DNA of 61,120 nucleotides from assembly GCA_964550025.1 (NCBI GenBank), contig CAZJYI010000059.1:1-61120 (forward strand), in the 5' to 3' direction. Positions 16,729 to 25,651 of the stretch are shown piece after piece. How positions within the stretch are numbered: the stretch's first letter is position 1; every line of letters starts with the position of its first letter. Under the pieces are notes generated by a model. The model had not been told where the DNA came from. It was given only the letters and a program-made list of their open reading frames with translations, and did not search any database. The stretch comes from CAZJYI01 sp964550025. Lineage in GTDB: Bacteria > Verrucomicrobiota > Kiritimatiellia > UBA8416 > CAYOBW01. A program made the translations under genes and the position numbers.

Positions 16729-18927
16729 ATGAGCATCGAACCACGAGACCCGCGCCAACGCTACTGGGTGCAGTCGACTCGCCCGGAACTGGAAGGCAAG
16801 CTGGGAACCACTTTCTCTCTGTCCAACGGTATGCTGGGACTGCGCGGCGCTCATGAAGAGTGCCCCGAATGGGGACGGCCGGAGTTCTATGTCGCGGGCA
16901 CGTATACCACCGGGCCGGCGTCGCTACTCGGATTCCACGATCCCGACCACATCCTGACCCACCCGGATCGCATGACGCCCGAGGCACTCGAAGGCGCCAC
17001 TCATAATTCGATCCAGACGCTCCCCAACCTGCCCTTCCCCATCGCTCTTAGAGTCACCGTGGCGGGCACGCCCTTCGCGTTCGACACCCATAGGATCCTC
17101 AGCGCGGAACGCCTCCTGGAGCTCGACTGCGCTCTGCTGCGCCGCACGCTGGTCTTCCGGGGCGACACCGGCCGTCGCACGCGCGTGGATTCCGAACGCT
17201 TCGTCAGCATGGCCGATCGCGACCTCGTCTGCCTGCGCGCCGTCGTCCGCCGCCTGAACCACGACGCCCCCGTAGAGGCGCAGGGCTGCCTGCACGAACA
17301 GGTCACCAATACCAACGGCGTGCGCCTGTGGACCGCCGGTGGGCGCCTGGCCGACGACGGTCTGCGCGGCGTGGAATGTGTCACGAACGGGGCAGAGAGC
17401 ACCATCGCCATCGTGCAGTGCGAACGCAGCGCGGAAACGGCCAACGGACGTGTTGTCGAACTCTTCGCCGTCGCCGGCGAGATGCCGCTGTCCGAGGCGC
17501 GGCGCAAAGCCGAGGCCGCGCGTGACCGCGGCTTCGAGCACTGCGAGTTGGAACACCGGACGGCCTACAGGCGCGAGCTCAGCGCCGCACGCGTGGAGTT
17601 CGACGGCAACCCCGCCACCGTTCAGGGTTTCAACTTCGGCCAGATGCACCTGCACATGGCCTTCAGCCCCGTTGCCGAACGGACCGGCGTCCCGATCAAG
17701 GGGCTGACCGGCCACGGCTACCGTTTTCTCACCTTCTGGGACATGGATTTTCACATGTTCCCCTACTACCTGATGACCAAGCCGCACCGCGCACGCAAGC
17801 TGCTCGAGTACCGCTACAGCCAGTTAGCCCAATACCGCGAGAATGCCCGCCGTTGGGGCGCAGAGGGGGCGCAGGTGCCGTGGGAGACGAACACGCGCGG
17901 AACCGAAGAAACCGCCCCGTGGCTCTGCCTCCAGGAACGGGAAATCCACATCTCCGCCGACGCCGCCTACATGTTCAAACGCTACACCGAGGTCACCGGC
18001 GATGAGAGCGTCGTCCGCGATATGGGGGCGGAATTCGCTTTCGAGACGGCGCGATTCTACGCCTCTCGGCTGAAATGGCGTGAGGCCGAAGCCCGCTACG
18101 AGCTACCGGACATCGGCTGCCCCGACCAGTACCACACCTTCGCCGACAACAACGTCTTTATCTCGCTCATGGCGCAGTGGAACCTGGCGTACGCCGCCGA
18201 CCTGTTCCAGCAGCCGGAGCTCGTGCCGGTCGCGGAACGAATCGGCATCGAAGCCGAAGAAGCCGCAAGATGGCGTGAGATGGCTGCGCAGCTTCACATC
18301 AGCGAACCCAACGCCGACGGCGTTATCGAGGAGTTCGACGGCTTCTTCGCGCTCGACGCCGATCTCGGCGGCATCTGTGAAACCTACTGTCGCCATTCCC
18401 AAGCCGTGAAGCAGCCCGACGTCCTCGCCGCCTTCATTCCGTTCGAGGCGCGTTACTCCCGTGAGATTCGTCGCAAGAACTGGCACTACTACAACGCGCG
18501 CACGCTCCATGGCTCGTCGCTCTCCCTGCCCGGCATGGCCTACGCCGCCGCACGTTGCGGGCTGAATGACGAGGCGCTCTACAACCTGCACGCGTCTTGC
18601 CGCATGGACCTGGATGATGGCAACCTGGACACCGAGCGCGGCGTACACGTCTCCGGCGGCGCGGTCCAGTGGTGCACGATCGTACACGGCTTCGGCGGAC
18701 TGGACGCGGCGGCCGAGGGACTGACACTCCGCCCCAACCTGCCACGCCAGTGGAACCGCCTCGCCTTCACCGTCCATTGGCATTTCCAGCGGGTGGATAT
18801 CGAGATTACCCGCGATGCAGTCAGCATTACCGTCGGGAGCGAGCAGCCCTGCGCCGTACCAGTGCGGATTGGGGACGGGGAGTGGCGGCGGCTCGAACCG
18901 GGGGACACGACTCGCGAGTTGCAGTGA
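16729..18927 (+). CDS. Glycoside hydrolase family 65-like protein with altered catalytic motif
   Basis: About 732 residues from ATG 16729; a TTG at 16627 with a better AGGAG site would add 34 residues. The order matches GH65 disaccharide phosphorylases: an N-terminal beta-sandwich (TTFSLSNGMLGLRGAHEE), an (alpha/alpha)6 barrel with LTGHGYRFLTFWDMDFHMFP, the catalytic-region motif PDQYHTFADNN, and a distal RTLHGSSLSLPGMAYAAARCG plus GVHVSGGAVQWCTIVHGFGG, part of the phosphate/base region. The usual motif has Glu as general acid (PDEYH); here that position is Gln467, encoded CAG. The protein may be inactive, rescued by another acid, or a divergent hydrolase. No signal peptide is seen. Confidence 0.8.
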   Translation: MSIEPRDPRQRYWVQSTRPELEGKLGTTFSLSNGMLGLRGAHEECPEWGRPEFYVAGTYTTGPASLLGFHDPDHILTHPDRMTPEALEGATHNSIQTLPNLPFPIALRVTVAGTPFAFDTHRILSAERLLELDCALLRRTLVFRGDTGRRTRVDSERFVSMADRDLVCLRAVVRRLNHDAPVEAQGCLHEQVTNTNGVRLWTAGGRLADDGLRGVECVTNGAESTIAIVQCERSAETANGRVVELFAVAGEMPLSEARRKAEAARDRGFEHCELEHRTAYRRELSAARVEFDGNPATVQGFNFGQMHLHMAFSPVAERTGVPIKGLTGHGYRFLTFWDMDFHMFPYYLMTKPHRARKLLEYRYSQLAQYRENARRWGAEGAQVPWETNTRGTEETAPWLCLQEREIHISADAAYMFKRYTEVTGDESVVRDMGAEFAFETARFYASRLKWREAEARYELPDIGCPDQYHTFADNNVFISLMAQWNLAYAADLFQQPELVPVAERIGIEAEEAARWREMAAQLHISEPNADGVIEEFDGFFALDADLGGICETYCRHSQAVKQPDVLAAFIPFEARYSREIRRKNWHYYNARTLHGSSLSLPGMAYAAARCGLNDEALYNLHASCRMDLDDGNLDTERGVHVSGGAVQWCTIVHGFGGLDAAAEGLTLRPNLPRQWNRLAFTVHWHFQRVDIEITRDAVSITVGSEQPCAVPVRIGDGEWRRLEPGDTTRELQ

Positions 18928-18936
18928 CGGACAGCA

Positions 18937-19380
18937 CGCCCCACCGGCCTTACGCCGGTGGAGCAAGGGATTGACGGGACACAGCGAAGAATGATACGCC
19001 CCCACCGGCCTTGCGCCGGTGGAGCAAGGGATTGACGGGACACAGCGAAGAATGATACGCCCCCACCGGCCTTGCGCCGGTGGAGCAAGGNNNNNNNNNN
19101 NNNNNNNNNNNNNNNNNNNNNNNNNNNNNNNNNNNNNNNNNNNNNNNNNNNNNNNNNNNNNNNNNNNNNNNNNNNNNNNNNNNNNNNNNNCACAGCGAAG
19201 AATGATACGCCCCCACCGGCCTTGCGCCGGTGGAGCAAGGGATTGGCGGGACACAGCGAAGAATGATACGCCCCCACCGGCCTTGCGCCGGTGGAGCAAG
19301 GGATTGGCGGGACACAGCGAAGAATGATACGCCCCCACCGGCCTTGCGCCGGTGGAGCGGGGGATTGGCGGGATGCTATC
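18937..19380. repeat. Tandem array of 61-bp hairpin units, interrupted by a scaffold gap
   Basis: The unit is 61 bp. Each copy contains the perfect hairpin CCACCGGC-(5 nt)-GCCGGTGG followed by AGCAAGGGATTG and the CACAGCGAAGAATGAT segment. Hairpins start at 18941, 19002 and 19063 before the gap and at 19213, 19274 and 19335 after it. The first copy has a T-A loop variant, and copies after the gap read GATTGGCGGG instead of GATTGACGGG. The gap of 100 N breaks the 61-bp phase (150 bp between flanking hairpins), so true copy number is unknown. A lone hairpin with the same stem but a different loop recurs at 19495-19515. Confidence 0.85.
19091..19190. other. Assembly gap (100 N)
   Basis: Exactly 100 unknown bases inside the 61-bp array. 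This is a standard scaffold spacer, placed where short reads could not cross the repeat. Confidence 0.98.
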
Positions 19381-19494
19381 AAGGAACGACAGGCATGAGC
19401 CCGGATTGAGCAAGAGACGGCGAGTAGCTCCTCTCTTGCACCTCCCGGGCTTTCCGCCGGATCCTCGTGGGCTATCCACCGACAATCCTGTTCA

Positions 19495-19515
19495 CCACCG
19501 GCGCGAGGCCGGTGG
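19495..19515. repeat. Solo hairpin with the array stem
   Basis: CCACCGGC (19495-19502) and GCCGGTGG (19508-19515) repeat the stem of the 61-bp array with a different loop (GCGAG). It sits 35 bases before the PfkB start, so it lies in that gene's leader. No gene is seen in 19381-19549. Confidence 0.6.
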
Positions 19516-19549
19516 GGCAGGCCAAGAGATTTGAGGAGGTACACAGCCA

Positions 19550-20437
19550 ATGACCAATACAACCGACATCACCTTCCTCGGGCACATGTGCTATGACGAG
19601 ATCCACCCCTTCAGCGGCGTACCCTCAACCGCCCCCGGCAGCGCCGTCCTCTGCGGCGCGATGGCGGCCGTGCGCGTGGGGTGCGGCGTGACCGTCGTGA
19701 CCCGCATGAGTCCCGAAGACGAGCACATCCTCGAACCCATGCGCGCACTCGGAGTGGAGTGTGTACTCATCCCCACTACCCACACGACACGCATGCGGGT
19801 CGTTCACCCCTGCGAGGATGTCGATGTGCGTGAAATGACCCAGGTCGCCAATGCCGGACACATGCAGGTCGACGACATGCCGCCCATCAACAGTCGCTTC
19901 GTCCACCTGGCCGGCATCACGAATCAGGAGTTCACCTTGGAGTTGATCAAGGGACTACGCGACCGCGGCTACAGCGTCTCAACCGATATGCAGAGTTTCG
20001 TGCGGCAGGTCGACCCGGCCACACGCGAAATCAGCTTCGCCGACGTCCCCGCCAAGGCCAAAATCACCGCCCTCCTGGACCGCGTAAAACTGGACGTGGT
20101 CGAGGCACGCATCCTAACCGGCTCGAACGACCTCGAAGTCGCGGCCAAACAGTTCGCCGACTGGGGGTGCCCGGAAGTGCTGATTACCCGCGCCGACGGC
20201 GTGTTGGCCCGCGTGAACGGCGAGACGCTGTTCGAACCGTTCACGAACCGCAGCATCGTCGGCCGCACCGGCCGCGGCGACACCACCTTTGCCGGCTACA
20301 TGGCCCGCCGCGTCAACCACACCCCCGCCGAGTCACTCAAGTTCGCCGCCGCCCTGGTTTCGATCAAAATGGAATCCCCCGGCCCGTTCTCAGGCACGCT
20401 GCAGGATGTGTTGCGGCGGATGGGCGGAGAAGAGTAG
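19550..20437 (+). CDS. PfkB/ribokinase-family carbohydrate kinase
   Basis: A 295-residue cytoplasmic kinase with GAGGAGG nine bases before ATG 19550. The PfkB fold is shown by GSAVLCGAMAAVRVGCGVTVVTRM near residue 25, EARILTGSNDLEVAAKQFADWG, VLITRADGVLARVNGE, and the C-terminal signature GRTGRGDTTFAGYMARR. The usual anion-hole motif GAGD is GRGD here; the catalytic Asp is kept. The substrate (sugar, nucleoside or sugar acid) cannot be determined. The gene faces the island sulfatase convergently and is preceded by the hairpin array, which may affect its leader. Confidence 0.8.
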   Translation: MTNTTDITFLGHMCYDEIHPFSGVPSTAPGSAVLCGAMAAVRVGCGVTVVTRMSPEDEHILEPMRALGVECVLIPTTHTTRMRVVHPCEDVDVREMTQVANAGHMQVDDMPPINSRFVHLAGITNQEFTLELIKGLRDRGYSVSTDMQSFVRQVDPATREISFADVPAKAKITALLDRVKLDVVEARILTGSNDLEVAAKQFADWGCPEVLITRADGVLARVNGETLFEPFTNRSIVGRTGRGDTTFAGYMARRVNHTPAESLKFAAALVSIKMESPGPFSGTLQDVLRRMGGEE

Positions 20438-20473
20438 GCCACCCGGGGCAGCCTCCATGGCGACCGATCCGCT

Positions 20474-22084
20474 TCAACACCCGATGAATCTCGGCAAGCG
20501 GGCCTCCGTACGGGCTATCTCGCGCGTGAGCTGCTTGAACATCTCCAGAACGACTCCCTGGTGATCGGGGTCCTCTGCCAGGTTCGTCGTCTCGTCCGGA
20601 TCGTTCCTGCGGTCGAAAAGCATGGTTTCGTTCGTGGGAGCATAGTACACCAGCTTGAAGTCGTTGGTGACCAGGCTGCGGTACTGCAACACCTCAAAGG
20701 CCGCGTAGTTCTCGGCATCATACTCAATCAGGGCGTTCCTGCGCACAGGGCGTCCATCCCCGGTCAAGACGGGCGTGAGGACCTCGCCGGGCAGCGAGGG
20801 CTGAATGGGCGCCGCTTTCTCACGCCACTCCCCATCCCGTTCATCCCCCGGCTGGTCCACGCCCGCAAGGTCAAGCACCGTCGGGACCATGTCCAGCATG
20901 CTGACGACATCGTCCACGACCTTGCCCTTCACCCCTCCGGGCACCTTGGCCAGGAACGGAATGTGGGCGTGGCCTTCGTACGGGTAGACACCCTTGTAGA
21001 ACAAACCGTGCTCACCGAGCTGATCGCCGTGATCGGAAATGAACATGACGATTGTGTTATCGGCAATGCCCAGTTCTTCCAGGCAATCGAGTACCCGCCC
21101 CACCTGTTCATCGACATGCGACATCATGCCGTAGGTCTGACGGATGCACTCTCGTACCCATTCGGGGTCGTACACCTCCGTACCAAGTCCGACCGCTTCC
21201 ATGGTCTTGGAGCGATTGTGCGGGCTCAACTCCTTGGTGATCTTCGGGAGCTCGATTTCCGCGCCCGTATAGACATCACTCCACTTCTTCACCGCCGCGA
21301 AAGGCTCGTGCGGATCGGGAAACGAGCACCAGAGGTAGAAGGGAGGAGGGGGCGTGCCGGGGGTCAATTGTCGATTGCTATCGATTGCTGTCGATGGCCG
21401 TCGATTGCTCTCGACCGCGCCCAATACCTGACGTCTGATGAAACCGATCGCCTTGTCCGCGATCCAGTGGTTGTAGTGCAGCTCGGGATCGATTGACAGG
21501 GGACCGGGGTTCGCGTGGCTGTACCGGTATCCGGCGTAAGCCCCCGGGTGGTTCTTCTCGAGCCAGGTGACGTAGTCGCCGTATGCGTAGTTCACGTGCC
21601 CGCCAACTACGTCCAGGGTCTGGAAGCCGTAGTAGTTGTCCGGGAACTCGGTGTAGTGACCGCCCTCCCAGTGTCCGGGCCACTTCCAGTAGATGCGGCG
21701 TTCGGGGTTCTTCGACGTGTCCTCGTCCTCGGCAATGGTGCGTCCACCCCACGGCCGGTGGTGCAGTTTGCCAACCGAATGAGTGCGGTAGCCGGCCTCC
21801 GCAAGCAACCCCGGCAACGTGGGGATATTTTTCGACAACGACACCCCCTGCGTACGCACCCCCGACGCCCGGTTGGTCAGTCCCGTCAGCATCGTCGCCC
21901 GGGCCGGCATGCAAACGGGGCTGGAGGTGTAGCAGCTGCGAAACAGCGTGCCTTCGGCCGCAATGCGGTCAATGTTGGGCGTCCTCAACACGGGATGCCC
22001 CACGCACCCGAGGTGATCGCCACGCTGTTCGTCGGTGCAGAATATCAGGACGTTGGGGCGGGATTCGCGTTCTTTGGCGTCCAT
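20474..22084 (-). CDS. Sulfatase (arylsulfatase family), cytoplasmic
   Basis: 536 residues. The start RPNVLIFCTDEQRGDHLGC gives the first metal Asp, and PVCMPARATMLTG holds the Cys58-x-Pro-x-Arg signature for formylglycine. Downstream are the ISDHGDQLGEHGLFYKG metal site and a C-terminal subdomain ending in TEARLPRF. It would remove sulfate esters from glycan fragments. No signal peptide is seen, so a cytoplasmic role is likely. A 50-bp block of 10-bp repeats is inserted in frame near residue 225 (AVESNRRPSTAIDSNRQ), just before the conserved PPPFYLWCSFPDPHEPF. It is the last gene of the - strand island, seven bases after the GH63-like stop. Confidence 0.85.
   Translation of the reverse strand: MDAKERESRPNVLIFCTDEQRGDHLGCVGHPVLRTPNIDRIAAEGTLFRSCYTSSPVCMPARATMLTGLTNRASGVRTQGVSLSKNIPTLPGLLAEAGYRTHSVGKLHHRPWGGRTIAEDEDTSKNPERRIYWKWPGHWEGGHYTEFPDNYYGFQTLDVVGGHVNYAYGDYVTWLEKNHPGAYAGYRYSHANPGPLSIDPELHYNHWIADKAIGFIRRQVLGAVESNRRPSTAIDSNRQLTPGTPPPPFYLWCSFPDPHEPFAAVKKWSDVYTGAEIELPKITKELSPHNRSKTMEAVGLGTEVYDPEWVRECIRQTYGMMSHVDEQVGRVLDCLEELGIADNTIVMFISDHGDQLGEHGLFYKGVYPYEGHAHIPFLAKVPGGVKGKVVDDVVSMLDMVPTVLDLAGVDQPGDERDGEWREKAAPIQPSLPGEVLTPVLTGDGRPVRRNALIEYDAENYAAFEVLQYRSLVTNDFKLVYYAPTNETMLFDRRNDPDETTNLAEDPDHQGVVLEMFKQLTREIARTEARLPRFIGC
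21371..21420. repeat. 10-bp tandem repeat block inside the sulfatase gene
   Basis: Five consecutive decamers aligned TCGATTGCTA, TCGATTGCTG, TCGATGGCCG, TCGATTGCTC, TCGACCGCGC. The reading frame stays open through them and encodes a non-conserved loop. It belongs to the same sequence family as the block at 22765-22804. Confidence 0.75.
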
Positions 22085-22091
22085 TCGTGGT

Positions 22092-23882
22092 TCACTCCCT
22101 CCCGCTCATCCGCTCTGCCAACAGCAAGAACACGCTGGCCGTCCATGTGTAGGCCTTGTCACGCAGCGGCTCTCCGGTCAGGGCGTCAAAATTCTCGGCA
22201 AAGCCGCTCTTGTCGCACAGCCGACAGAAACGCTCGGCCACAGTGTCCGCCAGCTTGGGGTAGCCGGAGCGGTCGAGCCCCGCCACGGCGAGAAACGTCG
22301 AGGGCGCCCAGATGGGACCGCGCCAGTAACCGTCTGCAATGTAGTTGGGGCTATCCACCCTCTCGGTGGCCAACCCCCACTCGGTGAGATGGCCCTCCAT
22401 CCCCCGCTTCAAGCAGTCTCGAGCTTCTTTCGATAGTCGGTCGCCGAGGATCAGCGGCAGCCACGGGATGAGACTCTGCGACTCAACCACGGAACCGTCA
22501 TGGCCCAGTCGCGCGACAAAATGGTCATCACACCAGAGCTCGTCCATCAGCGCTGTGAACAGCGCCCCGGCTCGCTCCTGCCACCGGGCCGCCTCATCGG
22601 TCTTGCCCATCTCCCCTGCCAACATCGACAGCACATCCATCTGCACCACCAGCAGCGCCGCCAGGTCCGGTGCTACGAGCGGCACGCCCCTGGCGAACAT
22701 GGTACTGTTGTCCCATCCGCTGTCGTTCCCGTGCAGGTAGTAGGGAAGACGCTTGTAGCCGGGATCGACGATCGTCGACGGCTGTCGAGCGCTGTCGATA
22801 GCTGCCGGTCCGCGCGCCAGGACCCTGTATGTCATCCACCAGAGCGCCTGTCTGCCGAGCGAGACATACATCGTCTCCATCGTCTCAGCCGAGGGCCGTT
22901 CCGGCATCCGTTTCAACAACTCGCTGAAGGTGAAACCATGCACGGGTGGTTTTGAGTAGTTGAAGTGGATTTCGATGTCGTTGAAGGCGTCGGAGTAAGC
23001 CCCGAACTCATCCTGGTGATCCACGAGCGTCAGCATCTGGTCCATCGCCAGCTCGGGTTGTCCCTTGGCCAAGGCCATGGCGTTGAAGCACTGATCCCAG
23101 CTCCAGACGTTGTTCATCCAGTTCTTCGACATGAAGAGGGTCGGACGCTTAATCAACCCCGTAGGGTTCACGGTGCACGACCAGTCCACATACGACGCCA
23201 ACTCCCGCGCCCGCTCGAAACCGGCCGGAGCCGGTGGCATCGTGTCCATGAACGAGGCGAACGCCGCCCGGGCAGCGGCCAGGCAGTCGTCGAAGCGCGC
23301 CCGTTCCGGCCGAGGCCAACTGCTCCAGAACTCATCGATCGCGATTTCCCAGCATCCATCGTCGTCCGGCGTGACGTAGAGGATCTGCTTGCCCTTGTCG
23401 GCCTCATCGAGCTGACTGAAAACATCGTCGCCATGGATCTCGGCCAGGTTAACCAGGTCCTCTTCCCGAGACGTGTAGGCGCCCCTCAGGTCGAGATTGC
23501 CGCGGAGCGCTTCGATCTGGTAACGACGCAAGGCCCGCCGGAGATTGAAGACCACCAGGTTGGGACCATCGCTGTAGGCGTGGATCCGCTCTCCCGCGAA
23601 CTGGAGGACGAGTCCCTTTCCTTTCATGCGAACGGTATCCGGCCCCTCAAAACAGATCTCCACCCGTCCTTCGCCGGCTGTCAGAATGAGAGACGCCGGT
23701 TCGGCGTCAATCGTCGGCGTCACGACCCTGTCCCCGTCGATGGTGCGGATAGTGAACAGGTTGTTGGGCCTGTTGTGATGGTTCCTCAGAAAGAGCTCTG
23801 TCTGCCTCATGGGAATGGATATGGACATCCAGGACCCGAACATGCTGAACGGGACACGCGCTACATCAAGAAGGCTGCTCAT
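22092..23882 (-). CDS. GH63/GH37-like (alpha/alpha)6 glucosidase
   Basis: 596 residues from ATG 23882, with GAGGAGAAG upstream. An N-terminal beta-sandwich (about 1-190) is followed by a six-hairpin toroid. NNVWSWDQCFNAMALAKG, LHGNDSGWDNSTMF, VVESQSLIPWLPLILGDRL and ADGYWRGPIWAPSTFLAVAGL resemble GH63 and related trehalase-like or glucosylglycerate/mannosylglycerate hydrolases, with the WD and the YWRGP region holding candidate catalytic acids. Substrate is uncertain. No signal peptide. A 10-bp repeat block lies in frame just before the HGNDSGWDNST motif (GPAAIDSARQPSTIVDPG). The N-terminus overlaps the 3' end of the GH110-like gene by 17 bases. Confidence 0.72.
   Translation of the reverse strand: MSSLLDVARVPFSMFGSWMSISIPMRQTELFLRNHHNRPNNLFTIRTIDGDRVVTPTIDAEPASLILTAGEGRVEICFEGPDTVRMKGKGLVLQFAGERIHAYSDGPNLVVFNLRRALRRYQIEALRGNLDLRGAYTSREEDLVNLAEIHGDDVFSQLDEADKGKQILYVTPDDDGCWEIAIDEFWSSWPRPERARFDDCLAAARAAFASFMDTMPPAPAGFERARELASYVDWSCTVNPTGLIKRPTLFMSKNWMNNVWSWDQCFNAMALAKGQPELAMDQMLTLVDHQDEFGAYSDAFNDIEIHFNYSKPPVHGFTFSELLKRMPERPSAETMETMYVSLGRQALWWMTYRVLARGPAAIDSARQPSTIVDPGYKRLPYYLHGNDSGWDNSTMFARGVPLVAPDLAALLVVQMDVLSMLAGEMGKTDEAARWQERAGALFTALMDELWCDDHFVARLGHDGSVVESQSLIPWLPLILGDRLSKEARDCLKRGMEGHLTEWGLATERVDSPNYIADGYWRGPIWAPSTFLAVAGLDRSGYPKLADTVAERFCRLCDKSGFAENFDALTGEPLRDKAYTWTASVFLLLAERMSGRE
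22765..22804. repeat. 10-bp tandem repeat block inside the GH63-like gene
   Basis: Four decamers: TCGACGATCG, TCGACGGCTG, TCGAGCGCTG, TCGATAGCTG. They continue into a degenerate fifth unit. The frame is open and the encoded loop shares the peptide AIDS-x-RQ and PST-x-x-D words with the block at 21371-21420. Confidence 0.7.
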
Positions 23883-25632
23883 TGTTCTTCTCCTCAAAAC
23901 GGTTGTTTTCAATCCCCACATCCAGACAATCGTCCGCCACGAACACTCCCGCCTCATCGATTGGTGACCCAGTCTGAACGGTATTCCCGGCAATGGTCAA
24001 TCCCGTCGTGCCCTTCGCCTGAACAGCCAACCCCATTCCCAGGACAAACTCGTTGTCCGCAATGCGGATGTTCCGGTGAATGGCCGGATTCGGCTTGCTG
24101 TTGCGCGGATTGACACAGACCGCCGCCTTACCGCAGTCGACAAACCGATTGCCGGTAATCGTCATGTCACGCACGCACCCGGACTCGAACCAGCCTTCCG
24201 CATCGCACTCAACGAGGATCCCGGACATCCACGTCCGGTCAAACAGATTGTCGGCAACCACTACCTTCCGCCGCGTTGTCAGCAGGAATCCCCGTGTCGG
24301 AATGCGCCGCACCCGGCAGCCCCGCGCCTCGACCTCGGGGGTCCAGGTAACGTTCTCAACCGCATCATTCTCACGCCAGTCTGCGGGCACGGGCTGTGCC
24401 AGCGTGAGGAGAAGCTCCTTCGGATCGAGCATCTCCGCCGCGGTGACCCGGTTGGCGGCATAGGGTTCGAGAGAGGCCCAACGCACGAATTCTATGTCGT
24501 CGCCGGCATTGAAGGCCATGAACCCGTAGGTCTGGCGGTGCATGAACCGCACCTTCACCCGGTGTCGCGACACCTCCTCGACGATGCGCAGATGGGTACC
24601 GTGCACGTTGATCGCATCGTCTTGCGCGCCGGAGAAAAGGCAATCCCTGACGGTGATCTTTCCTCGGCAACCGGAAGCGTGAAAACAGTCGGCCCACGCG
24701 GCGCAGGTGCGGCCGCTGTCGGCATCAGGTGCAATCCTGACGGTGCCGAGAGTGATGTTCTCGCTGAACTGACAGAGCACGCCCATGCCGTGCATGAAGA
24801 GGAAGTCTACTTCTCGAAACGTCACGTCTGTGCTGCGATTGACGAAGACGCCTACACAGTCGCGTCGGCCGTCGCGGAACTGAAACACGTGATTCACGGG
24901 CATGTTGTGCTCACCCGCCGCACGAACGCGATACGGCGAGACGGACTCAATCCTGAGCCCTTCGAGGGGATTGCGGCACCTTCTGAGCCGCCCGTTCTCA
25001 GGCGCGTACTCCTGGGCGAGGAGCTGCTCGGTGCCCGGCCCGCAGGTCCACCCCTCTCCTTCCCAGACGAGCGCACCGTTCTCAACGCGGTACGCCGAGT
25101 CCTTGTGAATCCCCAGCTCGGCAGAAACGTCGGTGGCTGCCACAACCGTGAGCTCCGACACCGTCGGCCGGTGATAGTCGAACTGCAAACCGCACACCGT
25201 GACGGCCTCTGCATGGTCGATGCATAGCTCGATCATCTTCCCGCGGTAGACAATGCGGGCGCCCGGGCCGCAGATGCGGACGTGTGCAGCGTTCTCAACC
25301 AGTATCCCGATGGCCTTTTCCCCCTCGGGATCACCATTGCAATTGGAGATGTAGTACTGCCTTTTGAGCGCACGCGTTGGGTGGAAGTCATAGCGCCCGG
25401 GGGCAAAGTGCACGGTGATGGGGGCTTCGACCGTACCGCGCCCCCTCAGCACCAGGCTTTCCTCAAATGCGCCGGGGGCGATGATCTCAACCCGGTCACC
25501 CGCGGACAGGGTCAGTCGGTTCAAGGGCGCGAAGCTGCGCCAACGCTGCGACTTGGCCGTTCCGCTGCTTGCATCGTCTCCTGCAATGGGATCGATGTAG
25601 TAGGTTCTCTTGTCCGACGCGTTCGTACTCAT
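23866..25632 (-). CDS. GH110-like alpha-1,3-galactosidase (parallel beta-helix)
   Basis: 588 residues from ATG 25632, with GGGAG upstream. A right-handed beta-helix is evident from repeated coils (ITVRDCLFSGAQDDAINV, MTITGNRFVDCG, IRIADNEFVLG, LTIAGNTVQTG). The motif ADCFHASGCRG and the later AQDDAINVHGTHLRIV put acidic residues at Asp315, Asp338 and Asp339. From memory this 23/24-residue spacing is that of the catalytic Asp triad of GH110. GH110 enzymes cleave terminal alpha-1,3-galactose as in blood group B antigen or carrageenan fragments. There is no signal peptide. Other beta-helix enzymes remain possible, but the HFSGCRG-like and INVHGTHL words favour GH110. Confidence 0.75.
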   Translation of the reverse strand: MSTNASDKRTYYIDPIAGDDASSGTAKSQRWRSFAPLNRLTLSAGDRVEIIAPGAFEESLVLRGRGTVEAPITVHFAPGRYDFHPTRALKRQYYISNCNGDPEGEKAIGILVENAAHVRICGPGARIVYRGKMIELCIDHAEAVTVCGLQFDYHRPTVSELTVVAATDVSAELGIHKDSAYRVENGALVWEGEGWTCGPGTEQLLAQEYAPENGRLRRCRNPLEGLRIESVSPYRVRAAGEHNMPVNHVFQFRDGRRDCVGVFVNRSTDVTFREVDFLFMHGMGVLCQFSENITLGTVRIAPDADSGRTCAAWADCFHASGCRGKITVRDCLFSGAQDDAINVHGTHLRIVEEVSRHRVKVRFMHRQTYGFMAFNAGDDIEFVRWASLEPYAANRVTAAEMLDPKELLLTLAQPVPADWRENDAVENVTWTPEVEARGCRVRRIPTRGFLLTTRRKVVVADNLFDRTWMSGILVECDAEGWFESGCVRDMTITGNRFVDCGKAAVCVNPRNSKPNPAIHRNIRIADNEFVLGMGLAVQAKGTTGLTIAGNTVQTGSPIDEAGVFVADDCLDVGIENNRFEEKNNEQPS

Positions 25633-25651
25633 GGTTTGCAGCTCCCGGCCT

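Noticed and set aside
18937..19380. CRISPR array
   Set aside because: The whole 61-bp unit is repeated with no variable spacers, and no cas genes are seen nearby.
18103..19562. Long - strand frames through the hairpin array
   Set aside because: They only translate the 61-bp repeats and the N gap, and overlap the GH65 gene antisense.
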